This document shows positions 1 through 9,273 of a DNA stretch of 58,602 nucleotides, piece by piece. Location of the stretch: NCBI GenBank assembly GCA_034430155.1, contig DAOUET010000080.1, positions 1 to 58,602 on the forward strand, in the 5' to 3' direction. Under the pieces are notes generated by a model, which did no database searches, had not been told where the DNA came from, and saw nothing but the letters and a program-made list of their open reading frames with translations. Positions within the stretch are counted from its first letter, which is position 1. Each line of letters starts with the position of its first letter. The stretch comes from DAOUET01 sp034430155 (GTDB lineage Bacteria; Chloroflexota; Anaerolineae; Anaerolineales; UBA4823). Both the position numbers and the translations under genes were made by a program.

Positions 1-925
1 ATTTTTCCAAAAAAATGGGATAGTCAGCGCTGCTCATATCCAAACCAGAAAGATAGATATCCTTAGCGGCAGTTCCGGTATGTTCAAAGAAACTATCTAC
101 CAAGAGTTCATCGCTGGTTATTAAAGCCAGCTCTTGAAGGTTGGGGAAATCAGTTTTTTGTAAAACCAGATAATCTGCCGAACGCTCGAAGATTGGAAAG
201 TAAAGCGCCTCAGGAGGGTCATTTTGGATGGCGTTGAGGATGGGGCGCATATCGATATTACCTGGCTCGACTATACCCTCATAGGTGATGGCACCACCCA
301 GGTTTTGAAAGGCCTCTTTAAAAGAATGTGCCAAAGCATCCGAATAAGCACTACGATCATAAAGCAAAGCAACCCGGCGAGTCCCGAGTTGATGAAAAGC
401 AAATTCTGCTATGAGCTGCCCCTGAAAGGATGGATCAACGGTCAAGCCAAGTATACCTGGAGTTGTATTCCGATCGTTTTGGGGTAGTGAAAGTGCGGCT
501 GCCATAAGCGGCATTGCGATCATCCCCGCATTGCTAAGGGTTAAAGCGGCTGCCTGGAAGGGCGTGGGGCAATGAGGACCGATGACCCCCAATAAGTCGT
601 TTTGCAAGGTCATATTGGTGGCAGCTTTTTGGATCTCTTCTGGGCTGCAACCTGCGTCTTCTCCAAATAATTCGAGCGGATGTCCCAATAACTGACCTTG
701 ATAATCGTCAATAGCGAGCTCAATGCCATTTAGAATGTCCTCGCCAAAAGATTGATCGACCCCAGTGAGGCTGAGGATATATCCTATGCGAACAGGTTTG
801 TTCGCAGGTATGGCGATGCATCCCAGCGGATCAAAACATGTAAGGGGCGCCGACGGGGTACAGGCTATGAGGAGCTCAGCCAGAACCAGCGCGAACGGCA
901 GATATCGAGACAAATAACGGGCCAT
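1..925 (-). CDS. ABC transporter substrate-binding lipoprotein (branched-chain amino acid type), partial
   Basis: The reading frame is open from an ATG at 925 to the window edge, about 308 codons without a stop; the C-terminus lies outside the window. The N-terminus is a lipoprotein signal peptide: Arg at positions 3 and 7, a hydrophobic stretch, then the lipobox LIAC near residue 21, so the mature protein should be lipid-anchored outside the membrane. The body reads like periplasmic-binding-protein type I folds of the LivK family (RIGYILSLTG, then a GEDIXNGIELA-like helix, GVIGPHC, RRVALLYDRSAYSD). Such proteins bind amino acids, amides or urea and feed a LivHMGF permease, which is not visible here. 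An in-frame stop eight codons upstream supports this start; the ribosome site is weak. The exact ligand cannot be read from sequence. Confidence 0.85.
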   Translation of the reverse strand, partial: MARYLSRYLPFALVLAELLIACTPSAPLTCFDPLGCIAIPANKPVRIGYILSLTGVDQSFGEDILNGIELAIDDYQGQLLGHPLELFGEDAGCSPEEIQKAATNMTLQNDLLGVIGPHCPTPFQAAALTLSNAGMIAMPLMAAALSLPQNDRNTTPGILGLTVDPSFQGQLIAEFAFHQLGTRRVALLYDRSAYSDALAHSFKEAFQNLGGAITYEGIVEPGNIDMRPILNAIQNDPPEALYFPIFERSADYLVLQKTDFPNLQELALITSDELLVDSFFEHTGTAAKDIYLSGLDMSSADYPIFLEK

Positions 926-1360
926 GATGCAGTTTGCCAGAAAAACTTACTGGAGGATCGTAGTGGTTAAGCCGCAAAATATCGTGTAGGCCAAGGGTGA
1001 TGGAGGTTGAAAACTTCTGCACAAATCTAATCTTCTGCTATGGAGATAGGCGTTATGGGTCTTGGTGAGAAAAAGATATTTGTTCTTTTTTTCACTTTAC
1101 CCGAGGATTATGAAAAGAATAGCATAAAACTTCGAAATGTCAACCGCTTCTACCTGATCGGGTGAATTGTATCAGCCAACAGGGGATAATCTGCGCCAAC
1201 ACCTACCTAATGGGCTCTTCGGGAAAACAGGTCCTAGCTGTATGGATTTCTTTAATTTCAATGATGGCCTTTGCTGCCAGCCGATAAAAAAAGACCGAAC
1301 TTACGTTCGAATATCAACCACTCCATTCGTAAGCCGGTATGGTAAAATCTTACATATCTG
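926..1360. other. Divergent intergenic region, 435 bp
   Basis: This gap separates the leftward lipoprotein gene from the rightward membrane protein gene. It holds the minus-strand promoter at 1116-1143. Just before the rightward ATG at 1361 there is an AT-rich TAAAAT (1343-1348) that could serve as a -10, but no convincing -35. The short open frames here (for example 1167-1361) have no recognisable protein character. No RNA gene was recognised. Confidence 0.5.
1116..1143 (-). promoter_or_regulatory. Sigma-70-type promoter for the substrate-binding lipoprotein
   Basis: Read on the minus strand there is TTGACA (1143-1138), a 16-bp spacer and TATTCT (1121-1116). This is a near-consensus -35 and a fair -10. 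Transcription would start near 1109 and leave a 5' leader of roughly 185 bases before the ATG at 925. Confidence 0.6.
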
Positions 1361-2377
1361 ATGAATACCAGCAATACACGGAAACTACCATCCCCTCCGA
1401 GCTTGATATCAGCCCTGAGGGTGGGTTTTGATGCCATTACGAATAATATTGCCCTTATCCTCTTCCCGATAGCCCTGGATTCGCTGCTTTGGTTGGGACC
1501 TCATCTGCGATTGACACAACTGATTGAGTCGATTGTCCAACAATTGGGTTCTTTATATACTTTACAGGATCCAGGAGCCAAAGAGATGCTGCAATCCAGT
1601 CAGACGATATGGGCACAGCTGGCAGAGCAGTTCAACCTGTTATCAGCCCTGCGTTCTTATCCGGTAGGCATCCCCAGTTTAATGGCATATCTTTCGCCAG
1701 CCAAGGCACCAATCGATGCTCCGACAGGATGGGAAATTCACACTCTGGGTGGGGTAATCATAATCTGGGTGCTGATTACCCTGGTGGGGTTGGCGGCTGG
1801 AACGATTTACTTTGCTGCTGTATCCAATGCAGCCTTATCCGGCCAGGTAAATTGGCGGTCAACATTAACCCAATGGCCGTGGGCCTCTCTACAGGTGCTG
1901 CTTTTAAGCCTTTTATTGGCAGGGCTATTAATCGGGGTTAGCATTCCGGGAAGTTTTATCATATCGTTAAGTGTGTTGGGTGGGCTGACTTTAGGACAAT
2001 GCGCGATTATATTGTACGGCATGTTTCTGGTTTGGTTGATTTTTCCGCTGCTGTTCTCATCTCACGGAATATTTGTCAACCGGCAAAATATGTTCCATTC
2101 TTTAAAAACCAGCATTGTTTTGACGAGAAGGACAATCTTCACTACGCTATTATTCTTTCTGGCAGTGGTCTTACTCAGCAAGGGCTTGGATGCCTTATGG
2201 GTGGTGCCTCCTGAAACGTCCTGGTTCATGTTGATAGGAATAACTGGGCATGCGTTCGTGACGACTGGACTGCTGGCGGCAAGTTTTGTTTACTACCAGG
2301 ACGCTATCCAGTGGTTACAAACCATAGCCAAGGAAGTAAATGTCGCTTCGCAGCAAGACCCTATCAGAGGGAAATAA
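1361..2377 (+). CDS. Multi-pass membrane protein of unknown function
   Basis: A 338-residue protein not recognised as a named family. It has about six or seven hydrophobic segments: around residues 25-48, 125-155, 170-200, 200-240 (long, probably two helices), 260-285 and 290-315. The short N-terminus is polar. A soluble stretch between the first and second segments (about residues 50-125) probably forms an external or cytoplasmic domain. It is followed 81 bases later by gyrB on the same strand. No catalytic motif was seen. It could be a lineage-specific integral membrane protein of the kind often annotated as hypothetical in Chloroflexota. The start is an ATG preceded by an AT-rich stretch rather than a clear ribosome site. 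Confidence 0.7.
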   Translation: MNTSNTRKLPSPPSLISALRVGFDAITNNIALILFPIALDSLLWLGPHLRLTQLIESIVQQLGSLYTLQDPGAKEMLQSSQTIWAQLAEQFNLLSALRSYPVGIPSLMAYLSPAKAPIDAPTGWEIHTLGGVIIIWVLITLVGLAAGTIYFAAVSNAALSGQVNWRSTLTQWPWASLQVLLLSLLLAGLLIGVSIPGSFIISLSVLGGLTLGQCAIILYGMFLVWLIFPLLFSSHGIFVNRQNMFHSLKTSIVLTRRTIFTTLLFFLAVVLLSKGLDALWVVPPETSWFMLIGITGHAFVTTGLLAASFVYYQDAIQWLQTIAKEVNVASQQDPIRGK

Positions 2378-2458
2378 TCCCAGAGGATTATCGTTTAGAT
2401 CTAGGTTTTTCCGATTTAGCATCTTTAGTATGACGCAACGAAACCCATTGTTTCCTGA

Positions 2459-4390
2459 ATGGAGGTCTATGTGGTAAAAGGAAACGTTCCGATTATTTCT
2501 TATGAAGCCAAAGACATCCAGGTACTAGAGGGGTTAGAAGCGGTACGCCGCCGACCCGGCATGTACGTGGGTGGTACTGACATCAAGGCACTCCATCACT
2601 TAATATATGAAGTTGTCGATAACTCAATTGACGAGGCGCTAGCCGGATCTTGCGATCGCATCGAAGTGATTATCCACTCCGATAGCAGTGTGACAGTAAC
2701 CGATAACGGACGGGGTATACCGGTTGACATTCATCCGCAGATGAAGAAGGCCGCTCTGGAAGTGGTGATGACTGTACTACACGCGGGCGGTAAGTTTGGC
2801 GGCGGTAGCTACAAAGTGTCGGGAGGGTTGCATGGCGTGGGTGTCTCAGCAGTTAACGCGCTTTCCGAATGGTGTGAGGTGAAAGTCTGGCGTGATGGCA
2901 AATTGCACTTACAACGCTACGAGCGCGGCTATCCCACTGGTCCTGTGGAGGTGGTTGGCAAAACTGACAAGAATGAAACGGGCACACTCACTACCTTTAA
3001 GTACGATCCTCAGATTTTTATAGGGGATTTGGATTACCGCTTTGATACATTGGTCCAGCGTTTTCGCGAAATGGCTTTTGTGACGCGAGGTGTAACTATT
3101 TTCCTTTCGGATGAGCGCTCCGACCGGGAAATGACGTTTTATTTTGAGGGCGGGATTACTTCCTTTGTGCGCTACCTGAACCGCAATCGATCAGTCTTAC
3201 ACCCAGTGGTTCACGTCGAAAAGGAGATCGAATCGATCACAATCGACGCGGCTATCCAATATACGGATGCTTTCGCAGAATCGGTTTACGCTTTTGCGAA
3301 TACGATCAATACGGTGGATGGGGGCACCCATCTAACCGGTTTGCGGACTGCGGTGACGCGCACTATTAACGACTATGCCAGACGCAGCGGATTGCTCAAA
3401 GATTCCGACCCGAATTTTAGCGGTGATGACACGCGGGAGGGTTTGACTGCCATCGTCAGCATCAAGCATCCTGAACCGCAGTTCGAAAGCCAAACAAAAG
3501 TAAAACTCATGAACCCAGAGGTGCAAACCCTCGCCCAGCAGGTGATCAGCGATGCTTTTGGCACTTTTCTGGAAGAGAACCCCTCAGCTGCAAAAGCTAT
3601 TGTACAGAAATGCCTGACCTCAGCAAGAGCCCGTGATGCCGCCCGGAAAGCCAGGGATCTGGTGATCCGTAAGTCAGCCTTAGAGAGTCTGACATTACCC
3701 GGAAAGCTGGCGGATTGCTCGGAGAGGGATCCCGAAAGGACAGAACTATACATCGTGGAGGGTGACTCGGCGGGTGGCTCCGCCAAACAAGGCCGCGACC
3801 GTCACTTCCAGGCAGTGCTCCCATTGCGAGGTAAGATCCTAAACACCGAACGTGCTCGTCTGGATAAGATCCTGGCGAATAATGAGGTGAAAGCGCTGAT
3901 TTCGGCTTTGGGAACCGGAATTGGAGAAGGCTTTGAACTTTCAGGATTGCGGTATGGACGGATAATTATTATGACGGATGCTGATGTAGATGGTAGCCAC
4001 ATCCGGACCCTACTGCTAACCTTCTTTTTCCGCTATATGCAGACTTTGATCGAAGAAGGTCACCTTTATATTGCACAACCTCCTTTATATCGCCTGGTTA
4101 TTAAAAGCCAGGTGAACTACGCTTACACAGAATCCGAAAAAGATCGAATGGTCAAGGAGTCGAGCACTTCTAAAGTTTCGATTTCGCGATTTAAGGGGTT
4201 AGGCGAAATGAACCCTGAGCAGTTATGGGATACTACGATGGATCCCGACAGCCGTACACTTCTGCTGGTGACGATTGAAGATGCTGCTGAAGCAGACCGC
4301 ACATTCGATATGTTGATGGGTTCAGCTGTACCGCCTCGCCGACGGTTTATCCAAACCCATGCCCATGAGGTCCGGAACCTGGATATCTGA
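2459..4390 (+). CDS. gyrB: DNA gyrase subunit B
   Basis: GyrB is the ATPase half of DNA gyrase and introduces negative supercoils with GyrA. At 643 residues it has the size of the short Gram-positive-type GyrB, without the large insertion seen in enterobacteria. The GHKL ATPase motifs are present: EVVDNSIDEA near residue 51, VTDNGRGIP near 79 and GGLHGVGVSAVNALS near 120. The TOPRIM part follows with ELYIVEGDSAGGSAK near 428 and IMTDADVDGS near 503. The C-terminal RFKGLGEMNPEQL is typical. ParE is the main alternative; the sequence reads more like GyrB. No gyrA is adjacent. The ATG at 2459 overlaps a GGAGG (2461-2465), so an in-frame GTG at 2471 is a plausible real start. Confidence 0.95.
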   Translation: MEVYVVKGNVPIISYEAKDIQVLEGLEAVRRRPGMYVGGTDIKALHHLIYEVVDNSIDEALAGSCDRIEVIIHSDSSVTVTDNGRGIPVDIHPQMKKAALEVVMTVLHAGGKFGGGSYKVSGGLHGVGVSAVNALSEWCEVKVWRDGKLHLQRYERGYPTGPVEVVGKTDKNETGTLTTFKYDPQIFIGDLDYRFDTLVQRFREMAFVTRGVTIFLSDERSDREMTFYFEGGITSFVRYLNRNRSVLHPVVHVEKEIESITIDAAIQYTDAFAESVYAFANTINTVDGGTHLTGLRTAVTRTINDYARRSGLLKDSDPNFSGDDTREGLTAIVSIKHPEPQFESQTKVKLMNPEVQTLAQQVISDAFGTFLEENPSAAKAIVQKCLTSARARDAARKARDLVIRKSALESLTLPGKLADCSERDPERTELYIVEGDSAGGSAKQGRDRHFQAVLPLRGKILNTERARLDKILANNEVKALISALGTGIGEGFELSGLRYGRIIIMTDADVDGSHIRTLLLTFFFRYMQTLIEEGHLYIAQPPLYRLVIKSQVNYAYTESEKDRMVKESSTSKVSISRFKGLGEMNPEQLWDTTMDPDSRTLLLVTIEDAAEADRTFDMLMGSAVPPRRRFIQTHAHEVRNLDI

Positions 4391-4704
4391 GGTTTTCGCT
4401 GGTGATGAATGACTACTCCTTCAAGCAATATTCAATTGGCGGGGGAACAGATAACCAGGTGATGATTTCGCTTCGCTGCTTTAGCTCGTGTGTGGAAGAA
4501 GCGAGGCCTGTTTAGCGAAGCAGATGGGGGGAATCGATAATATTAAACGAAACTAGGCTGACATTCTGGAATTGGTAGTATATTTAGGAGTAATGATGCC
4601 TGATAATTCTTGGAACATCTCCTCATGGTATTTTTGATAGCCTGTACCACTGAGGGAATATCCTATCGTATCATTCCTTGCCAAAATCAAATTAGCTGGA
4701 TGAA
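4391..4704. other. Intergenic region, 314 bp
   Basis: The gap between gyrB and the kinase gene. It contains an imperfect inverted repeat (CTTCGCT near 4470 and AGCGAAG near 4516, about 40 bases apart) with no T-run, so it is not a clear terminator. I see no convincing promoter, RNA gene or coding sequence. Confidence 0.45.
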
Positions 4705-6927
4705 ATGAATTTAGAACGGGGTTCTCTATTAAATAAACGTTACCGTATCGTTGAGATTCTCGGACAGGGCGGTATGGGGTCAATTTACCGCGCAGTGGAC
4801 GAGAATCTAGGTGTAGACGTTGCGGTTAAGGAGAACCTCTTCACCACTGATGAGTACGCGCGCCAATTTCGACGCGAAGCCGTCATCTTGGCCAATTTAC
4901 GGCATACCAACTTGCCAAGAGTCACCGATCATTTTGTCATTAATGGACAAGGTCAATACCTGGTGATGGACTTCATCGATGGTGAGGATTTGCGGGAGCG
5001 CATGGACCGGGACGGCCTTTTAAGTGATGAAGAGACTGTAATCTTAGGGATAGCGATCTGCGATGCCTTGAATTATCTGCACACTCGCAAACCTCAGGTT
5101 GTTCATCGAGATATCAAACCCGGAAACGTAAAAGTCTCCCCAAACGGACATATCACCTTGGTAGATTTTGGCTTGGCGAAAGTGCTGCAAGGCAGCCAGA
5201 TGACCTCCACCGGAGCACGCGCCATGACACCCGGCTATTCACCGCCTGAACAATACGGGACAGCCAGGACTGACCACCGTACCGATATCTATTCATTAGG
5301 AGCGACGCTTTATGTGGCTTTAACGGGAGTCTTGCCGGAGGATGCGCTCATGCGGGCGATGGGGCAAGCAGAATTGACCCAGATCCGCAGACATAATCCC
5401 AAAGTATCACGACGCCTATCAGGGGTTATCGAGAAAGCCCTGGAGCTTCGCCCAGAAGATCGCTATCAGAGCGCTGAAGAATTTAAAGGAGCCTTACTCA
5501 AATCCAAAGCGATCACCGGTAAACGGAACACAAGAGATCTGACATTGACCCCAACTCCGGAAATTGCAGCTGTTGGTAAGCTGGTTGCTAATAACAATTC
5601 CCAGACGCCCTCGGCGGTCAATAAGGTCAGGAAACCATTTTCATCTCCTGCGGTTGTATCTGAAATCGGTTCACCGCTTATGCCAATAAGTACGCCCATA
5701 TCAGAACCTGTTAGCCAGCCTAAAACGCCTTTACGCCAGACACGCTGGGGTTGCTTGATAACTTCTGTGGTGGCAGGATTATTCGTGGGAAGCATTCTCG
5801 GGATTTATTATCTAAGACCCTCGGTGTTTAATGAGTTTTCAGCCTTGCTAAATCCGTGGGTCACTTTTATCAGACCCTCGGCGGTTGCCAATCCGCCCTT
5901 GGTCGATGTCTCGAAGGTAGCGGTTGTGGAAACATCCACTTTATCTGCGACCGCCACCCTGAAGTTCACGGACACTCCGGTACCGGAACCGATAAATTCT
6001 CCTTCGTCTCCAAGCGAACCCGTACTGATCATTCCACCTACAAGGACACCTACGCTTACAATCACTCCGGTTGGCGGTGGAATGGGAGAAATCGCTTTTG
6101 CTACAAACCGCCTGGGTTTACCTCAAATATGGGTTATGAAGGCTGATGGCACAGCCCAGCGCCAGATCACAGACATGCCTGAAGGCGCCTGCCAGCCGAG
6201 TTGGTCACCCGATGGATTGCAACTGGTATTCATCTCGCCCTGCGCTTTCAACCAAGAAACCTATCCAGGAGCCAGTCTATTTATCATCAACGCCGATGGC
6301 ACGGGCTGGAAAGCGCTACCAACCATGCCGGGTGGAGATTTTGATCCCGACTGGTCGCCCGATGGGACTCGAATTGCGTTTACTTCCCTTAGGGATTACA
6401 ACCGCGCACAAGTATATGTAATCGATCTGCTTGATAATACTGTTACCTCGCTATCGAATAACAAGGTGCGTGACGCACAACCGGCTTGGTCCCCGGATGG
6501 AGACGAGGTTGCTTTTATAAGCACAAGACGAGGACCTTTTCAGATCTGGATTATGTCCGGTAATGGGGACGACCAGAATTTGTTCTCCCGTAGTGGAAGC
6601 TTGAAGGATACTCACCCAGTCTGGTCACCAGATGGAACGGTGATACTCTACACCCAAAGTGAGGTGTTGGGAGGCGTACCAAGGTTGGTGGCAGCTCGTT
6701 TCGAGGGGGATATATTTACAGAAACCCGGGTGATACCTGAGATAATCCCCATGCGTGAGGGAACGTATTCCCTAGATGGATTCTGGGTTGCATATGAGGG
6801 CTGGCCGGATGGGTTAAATCATGATATTTATGTTATGACCACCAACGGATTAGGGCGGCAGAAGTTGACGGATGATCCTGCTTTAGATTTTGATCCAGCC
6901 TGGCGACCGGTGCTTTCACCGCCATAA
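4705..6927 (+). CDS. Membrane Ser/Thr protein kinase with extracellular TolB-like beta-propeller
   Basis: A 740-residue Hanks-type kinase fused to a sensor-like outer domain. The kinase has the glycine loop LGQGGMGSIYRA (residues 19-30), Lys42 in VAVKE, the catalytic HRDIKPGN (134-141), DFGLA (154-158) and an activation loop with TPGYSPPEQYG. A single membrane helix lies near residues 348-371. A Pro/Ser/Thr-rich linker follows and then about six PD40/TolB-type repeats (residues about 455-735), each with a QPSWSPDG or DPDWSPDG signature. The topology suggests a cytoplasmic kinase controlled by an extracellular propeller that could bind a ligand or wall component. A short CCGCC/GGCGG hairpin spans the stop codon (6919-6932). 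The substrate is unknown. Confidence 0.92.
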   Translation: MNLERGSLLNKRYRIVEILGQGGMGSIYRAVDENLGVDVAVKENLFTTDEYARQFRREAVILANLRHTNLPRVTDHFVINGQGQYLVMDFIDGEDLRERMDRDGLLSDEETVILGIAICDALNYLHTRKPQVVHRDIKPGNVKVSPNGHITLVDFGLAKVLQGSQMTSTGARAMTPGYSPPEQYGTARTDHRTDIYSLGATLYVALTGVLPEDALMRAMGQAELTQIRRHNPKVSRRLSGVIEKALELRPEDRYQSAEEFKGALLKSKAITGKRNTRDLTLTPTPEIAAVGKLVANNNSQTPSAVNKVRKPFSSPAVVSEIGSPLMPISTPISEPVSQPKTPLRQTRWGCLITSVVAGLFVGSILGIYYLRPSVFNEFSALLNPWVTFIRPSAVANPPLVDVSKVAVVETSTLSATATLKFTDTPVPEPINSPSSPSEPVLIIPPTRTPTLTITPVGGGMGEIAFATNRLGLPQIWVMKADGTAQRQITDMPEGACQPSWSPDGLQLVFISPCAFNQETYPGASLFIINADGTGWKALPTMPGGDFDPDWSPDGTRIAFTSLRDYNRAQVYVIDLLDNTVTSLSNNKVRDAQPAWSPDGDEVAFISTRRGPFQIWIMSGNGDDQNLFSRSGSLKDTHPVWSPDGTVILYTQSEVLGGVPRLVAARFEGDIFTETRVIPEIIPMREGTYSLDGFWVAYEGWPDGLNHDIYVMTTNGLGRQKLTDDPALDFDPAWRPVLSPP

Positions 6928-7022
6928 GGCGGCTAAGATCCACAGGCATCTGCGCCAGTTGCATTCATCTTGTTTTTTTTTCAATAGGCTTCAAAATTTT
7001 TCAATGGAGGTGATTTCCGAGT

Positions 7023-7562
7023 ATGGGCTATCAGAGCAAGGAGAGAAAATCTTTGAAATCGGGTTCGCGCACCGGCGAACGCAGGATGCTATGGATTTTG
7101 TGGGTTGTTTTGGGGGTATTGATCATAAGTGTGGTTGCATTTTTTGTGTGGCGTTCACAAAACCAACATGCATTTATCCTCGAGCAAGGTCAGAAGGATT
7201 TACTTGTCCTGATTCGGGAAGACGCCCAAAGCGATTATCAGGTGAAATACGAGGGAACAGAGCCCGTCGATTTAAAGTCACTGCACGTCATGTTAGCGGG
7301 TCAAATTCTGCATGTAGATGTGAAGCAGGTGATGCTGGTCTTTGGGGATCAAGAGATCGTATTAGAACCAAATGGCAGCATGCCAGCTGGCACTAATTTC
7401 AACCTGAAACCAGGCGACATTTTTAATGTGCGCGTGATCTTCCTGGGGCAGTCTCTCGGAGGCAACTATCTGTATGGCTTTCGAATTGTTTATGATACCG
7501 GCGGTAATGAGCAGACATATGAATTGGTGATGAATTTTGATTATTCCGTAGTGGTCAGGTGA
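7023..7562 (+). CDS. Membrane-anchored extracellular protein of unknown function
   Basis: A 179-residue protein with a basic N-terminus, one hydrophobic helix (about residues 22-43) and an outside domain of about 130 residues rich in beta-type alternation. It is not a recognised family. The start is well supported: GGAGGTGA lies nine bases before the ATG at 7023. It follows the propeller kinase by 95 bases on the same strand, so the two may be cotranscribed. A longer overlapping frame (6890-7396) is rejected because it has no such start signal and looks unlike a protein. Confidence 0.75.
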   Translation: MGYQSKERKSLKSGSRTGERRMLWILWVVLGVLIISVVAFFVWRSQNQHAFILEQGQKDLLVLIREDAQSDYQVKYEGTEPVDLKSLHVMLAGQILHVDVKQVMLVFGDQEIVLEPNGSMPAGTNFNLKPGDIFNVRVIFLGQSLGGNYLYGFRIVYDTGGNEQTYELVMNFDYSVVVR

Positions 7563-7682
7563 GAACATTACTTTAAGATTTGACGTTCGTGGAGATGTAT
7601 GATCAAACCGTCCGGTTAGCTGGATTGCTGGGCGCCATTGCTAAATTAGGGATGGTTACCGCGAAAGCGAATTGGGCGGCAT

Positions 7683-7697
7683 AATTGTCAGACAATT
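7683..7697. promoter_or_regulatory. Palindromic operator, upstream copy
   Basis: AATTGTCAGACAATT is a 15-bp perfect palindrome around a central base. It overlaps the -35 TTGACA (7696-7701) of the island promoter. The core TTGTCAGACAA fits the GntR/FadR-type consensus TNGTNNNACNA. A GntR protein is encoded four kilobases downstream, at 11114. Binding by that protein is inference. Confidence 0.75.
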
Positions 7698-7724
7698 GAC
7701 ATCCCGGAGTTTCTCTGTTAAACT
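7696..7724 (+). promoter_or_regulatory. Promoter of the purine/nitrogen island
   Basis: TTGACA (7696-7701), a 17-bp spacer and TAAACT (7719-7724) form a strong sigma-70-type promoter. It lies between two copies of the same palindrome, the usual layout of a repressed promoter. Transcription would begin near 7731, inside the downstream operator, about 98 bases before the amidohydrolase ATG. Confidence 0.75.
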
Positions 7725-7727
7725 AGC

Positions 7728-7740
7728 AATTGTCAGACAA
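7728..7740. promoter_or_regulatory. Palindromic operator, downstream copy
   Basis: AATTGTCAGACAA repeats the upstream operator core exactly. Its centre is 44 bp from the first one, close to four helical turns, so two repressor dimers would sit on roughly the same face of the DNA. It covers the predicted transcription start. Confidence 0.75.
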
Positions 7741-7828
7741 CTAGTGGGATCTTTCCTGCAAGTCCTTTTTAGGATAGCAGCCATTGTATCTTTTTCAACT
7801 CGATTTGAATCCAATTGATACCAATTTT

Positions 7829-9214
7829 ATGCCAACATTACTCGTCCGCCACGCTTCTGTGCTAGTTACCATGGATGACCATCGCCGGGAGATACCCGAC
7901 GGTGGTCTTTTCATTCGCGATGGTGTGGTAGAACAGGTCAGCCCGACACAAGAACTTCCCCTTGAAGCTGATGAAGTATTGGATCTGGACGACCACATTG
8001 TTTTGCCGGGTTTAATCAACACGCACCATCACTTCTACCAAACCCTGACACGAGCTGTACCAGAAGCCCAAAACGCCAATTTATTCAATTGGTTGAAAAC
8101 GCTTTATCCCGTCTGGGCGCGCTTGACCCCTGAAGACATCCGTATCTCCACGCAAACTGCTTTAATCGAGCTGGCATTTTCGGGGTGTACTACGGCATCC
8201 GATCACCTTTACCTTTTTCCGAACGGATCGCGACTCGACGATGAGATCTATGCAGCCAAGGAGGTTGGATTGCGGCTACACGCCTCCCGCGGGTCGATGA
8301 GTCTGGGAGAGAGCCAGGGCGGATTGCCACCAGATAGCGTGGTGGAGGATGAAGACTTAATCCTGAAAGATAGCCAACGCGTGATTGAGAAATTTCACGA
8401 TCCCAATCCAGGGTCGATGACCCAAGTGGTCTTGGCGCCATGCTCGCCATTCAGCGTGACGGCGAGCTTGATGCGTCAGAGTGCCGACCTGGCTCGCCAA
8501 TACGGCGTGCAGCTGCATACTCATCTGGCCGAAACGGAAGACGAAGAAGCTTTTTGCATTGAAAAGTTTGGATACCGCCCGGTGGCTTATATGCAGCAAT
8601 TGAATTGGCTGGGAGATGATGTGTGGTTCGCCCATTCTGTGCATGTGAACCAGGATGAAATCGGGGATTTCGCCCGGGTTGGGTGTGGTGTTGCTCATTG
8701 CCCGAATTCCAATATGAGATTGGCCTCCGGAATTGCGCCAATTCTGGATATGATTAACCAGGGGGTGAAGGTTGGTGTGGGGGTAGATGGATCAGCCAGC
8801 AATGATAGCTCACATATGCTCGCTGAGATCCGCCAGGTTATGATGGTGGCGCGATTACGCAGCGGGTTGAGGGGGGCGTCATTGTCCGGCGAGGAAACAC
8901 CCGCACTCATGACAGCCAGACAGGCCTTAGAGCTAGGAACCCGGGGCGGCGCGGCTGTTTTAGGACGTGAAGATATTGGCTCGATAGAGCCGGGAAAATG
9001 CGCGGATTTTTACGCAGTGAACCTGAACCGCTTGGATTACGCCGGGGCACTCCATGACCCTGTTGCTGCCCTGGTTTTCTGCGCTCCAGTCAAAGTCGAT
9101 TACACAGTAGTCGGGGGGAAATTCGTGGTCAAAGAAGGGCAAGCAGTTACACTTGATTTAGCGAGGTTGCTGGAAGCGCACAACCAGGCCTCAAAACGAT
9201 TACTAGATGGTTAG
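7829..9214 (+). CDS. 8-oxoguanine deaminase-like amidohydrolase (SsnA/TrzN superfamily)
   Basis: A 461-residue metal-dependent deaminase of the COG0402 group. The metal motif is in INTHHHFYQT (about residues 63-72), with further ligands in LHTHLAETEDE, WFAHSVHVN and VGVDGSASND. The HHHFYQTLTRA wording and the segment NWLKTLYPVWARL match proteins annotated as 8-oxoguanine deaminase, which turn 8-oxoguanine into urate and ammonia; guanine deaminase, TrzN-like hydrolase and SsnA are close alternatives. The ATG at 7829 is chosen over an upstream TTG at 7784 because the family begins near this Met. It is first in the island behind the double-operator promoter. The enzyme should act in the cytoplasm. 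Confidence 0.85.
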   Translation: MPTLLVRHASVLVTMDDHRREIPDGGLFIRDGVVEQVSPTQELPLEADEVLDLDDHIVLPGLINTHHHFYQTLTRAVPEAQNANLFNWLKTLYPVWARLTPEDIRISTQTALIELAFSGCTTASDHLYLFPNGSRLDDEIYAAKEVGLRLHASRGSMSLGESQGGLPPDSVVEDEDLILKDSQRVIEKFHDPNPGSMTQVVLAPCSPFSVTASLMRQSADLARQYGVQLHTHLAETEDEEAFCIEKFGYRPVAYMQQLNWLGDDVWFAHSVHVNQDEIGDFARVGCGVAHCPNSNMRLASGIAPILDMINQGVKVGVGVDGSASNDSSHMLAEIRQVMMVARLRSGLRGASLSGEETPALMTARQALELGTRGGAAVLGREDIGSIEPGKCADFYAVNLNRLDYAGALHDPVAALVFCAPVKVDYTVVGGKFVVKEGQAVTLDLARLLEAHNQASKRLLDG

Positions 9215-9273
9215 GTGTTGATGCATAGGTTCGGGATAAAGATAAAGGGATATTGCCAGGAAAAAATCTCCTT

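Noticed and set aside
752..970. Plus-strand open frames opposite the substrate-binding lipoprotein
   Set aside because: They are shadows of the minus-strand gene, which shows a lipobox and family motifs.
3373..3786. Open frame of 137 codons opposite gyrB
   Set aside because: It mirrors conserved gyrB codons and has no ribosome site or family resemblance.
4553..4783. Minus-strand open frame of 76 codons in the gap after gyrB
   Set aside because: No ribosome site, overlaps the kinase start, and has no family resemblance.
6890..7396. Open frame of 168 codons overlapping the anchored protein gene
   Set aside because: No start signal; the other frame has a strong GGAGGTGA and a clear membrane helix.
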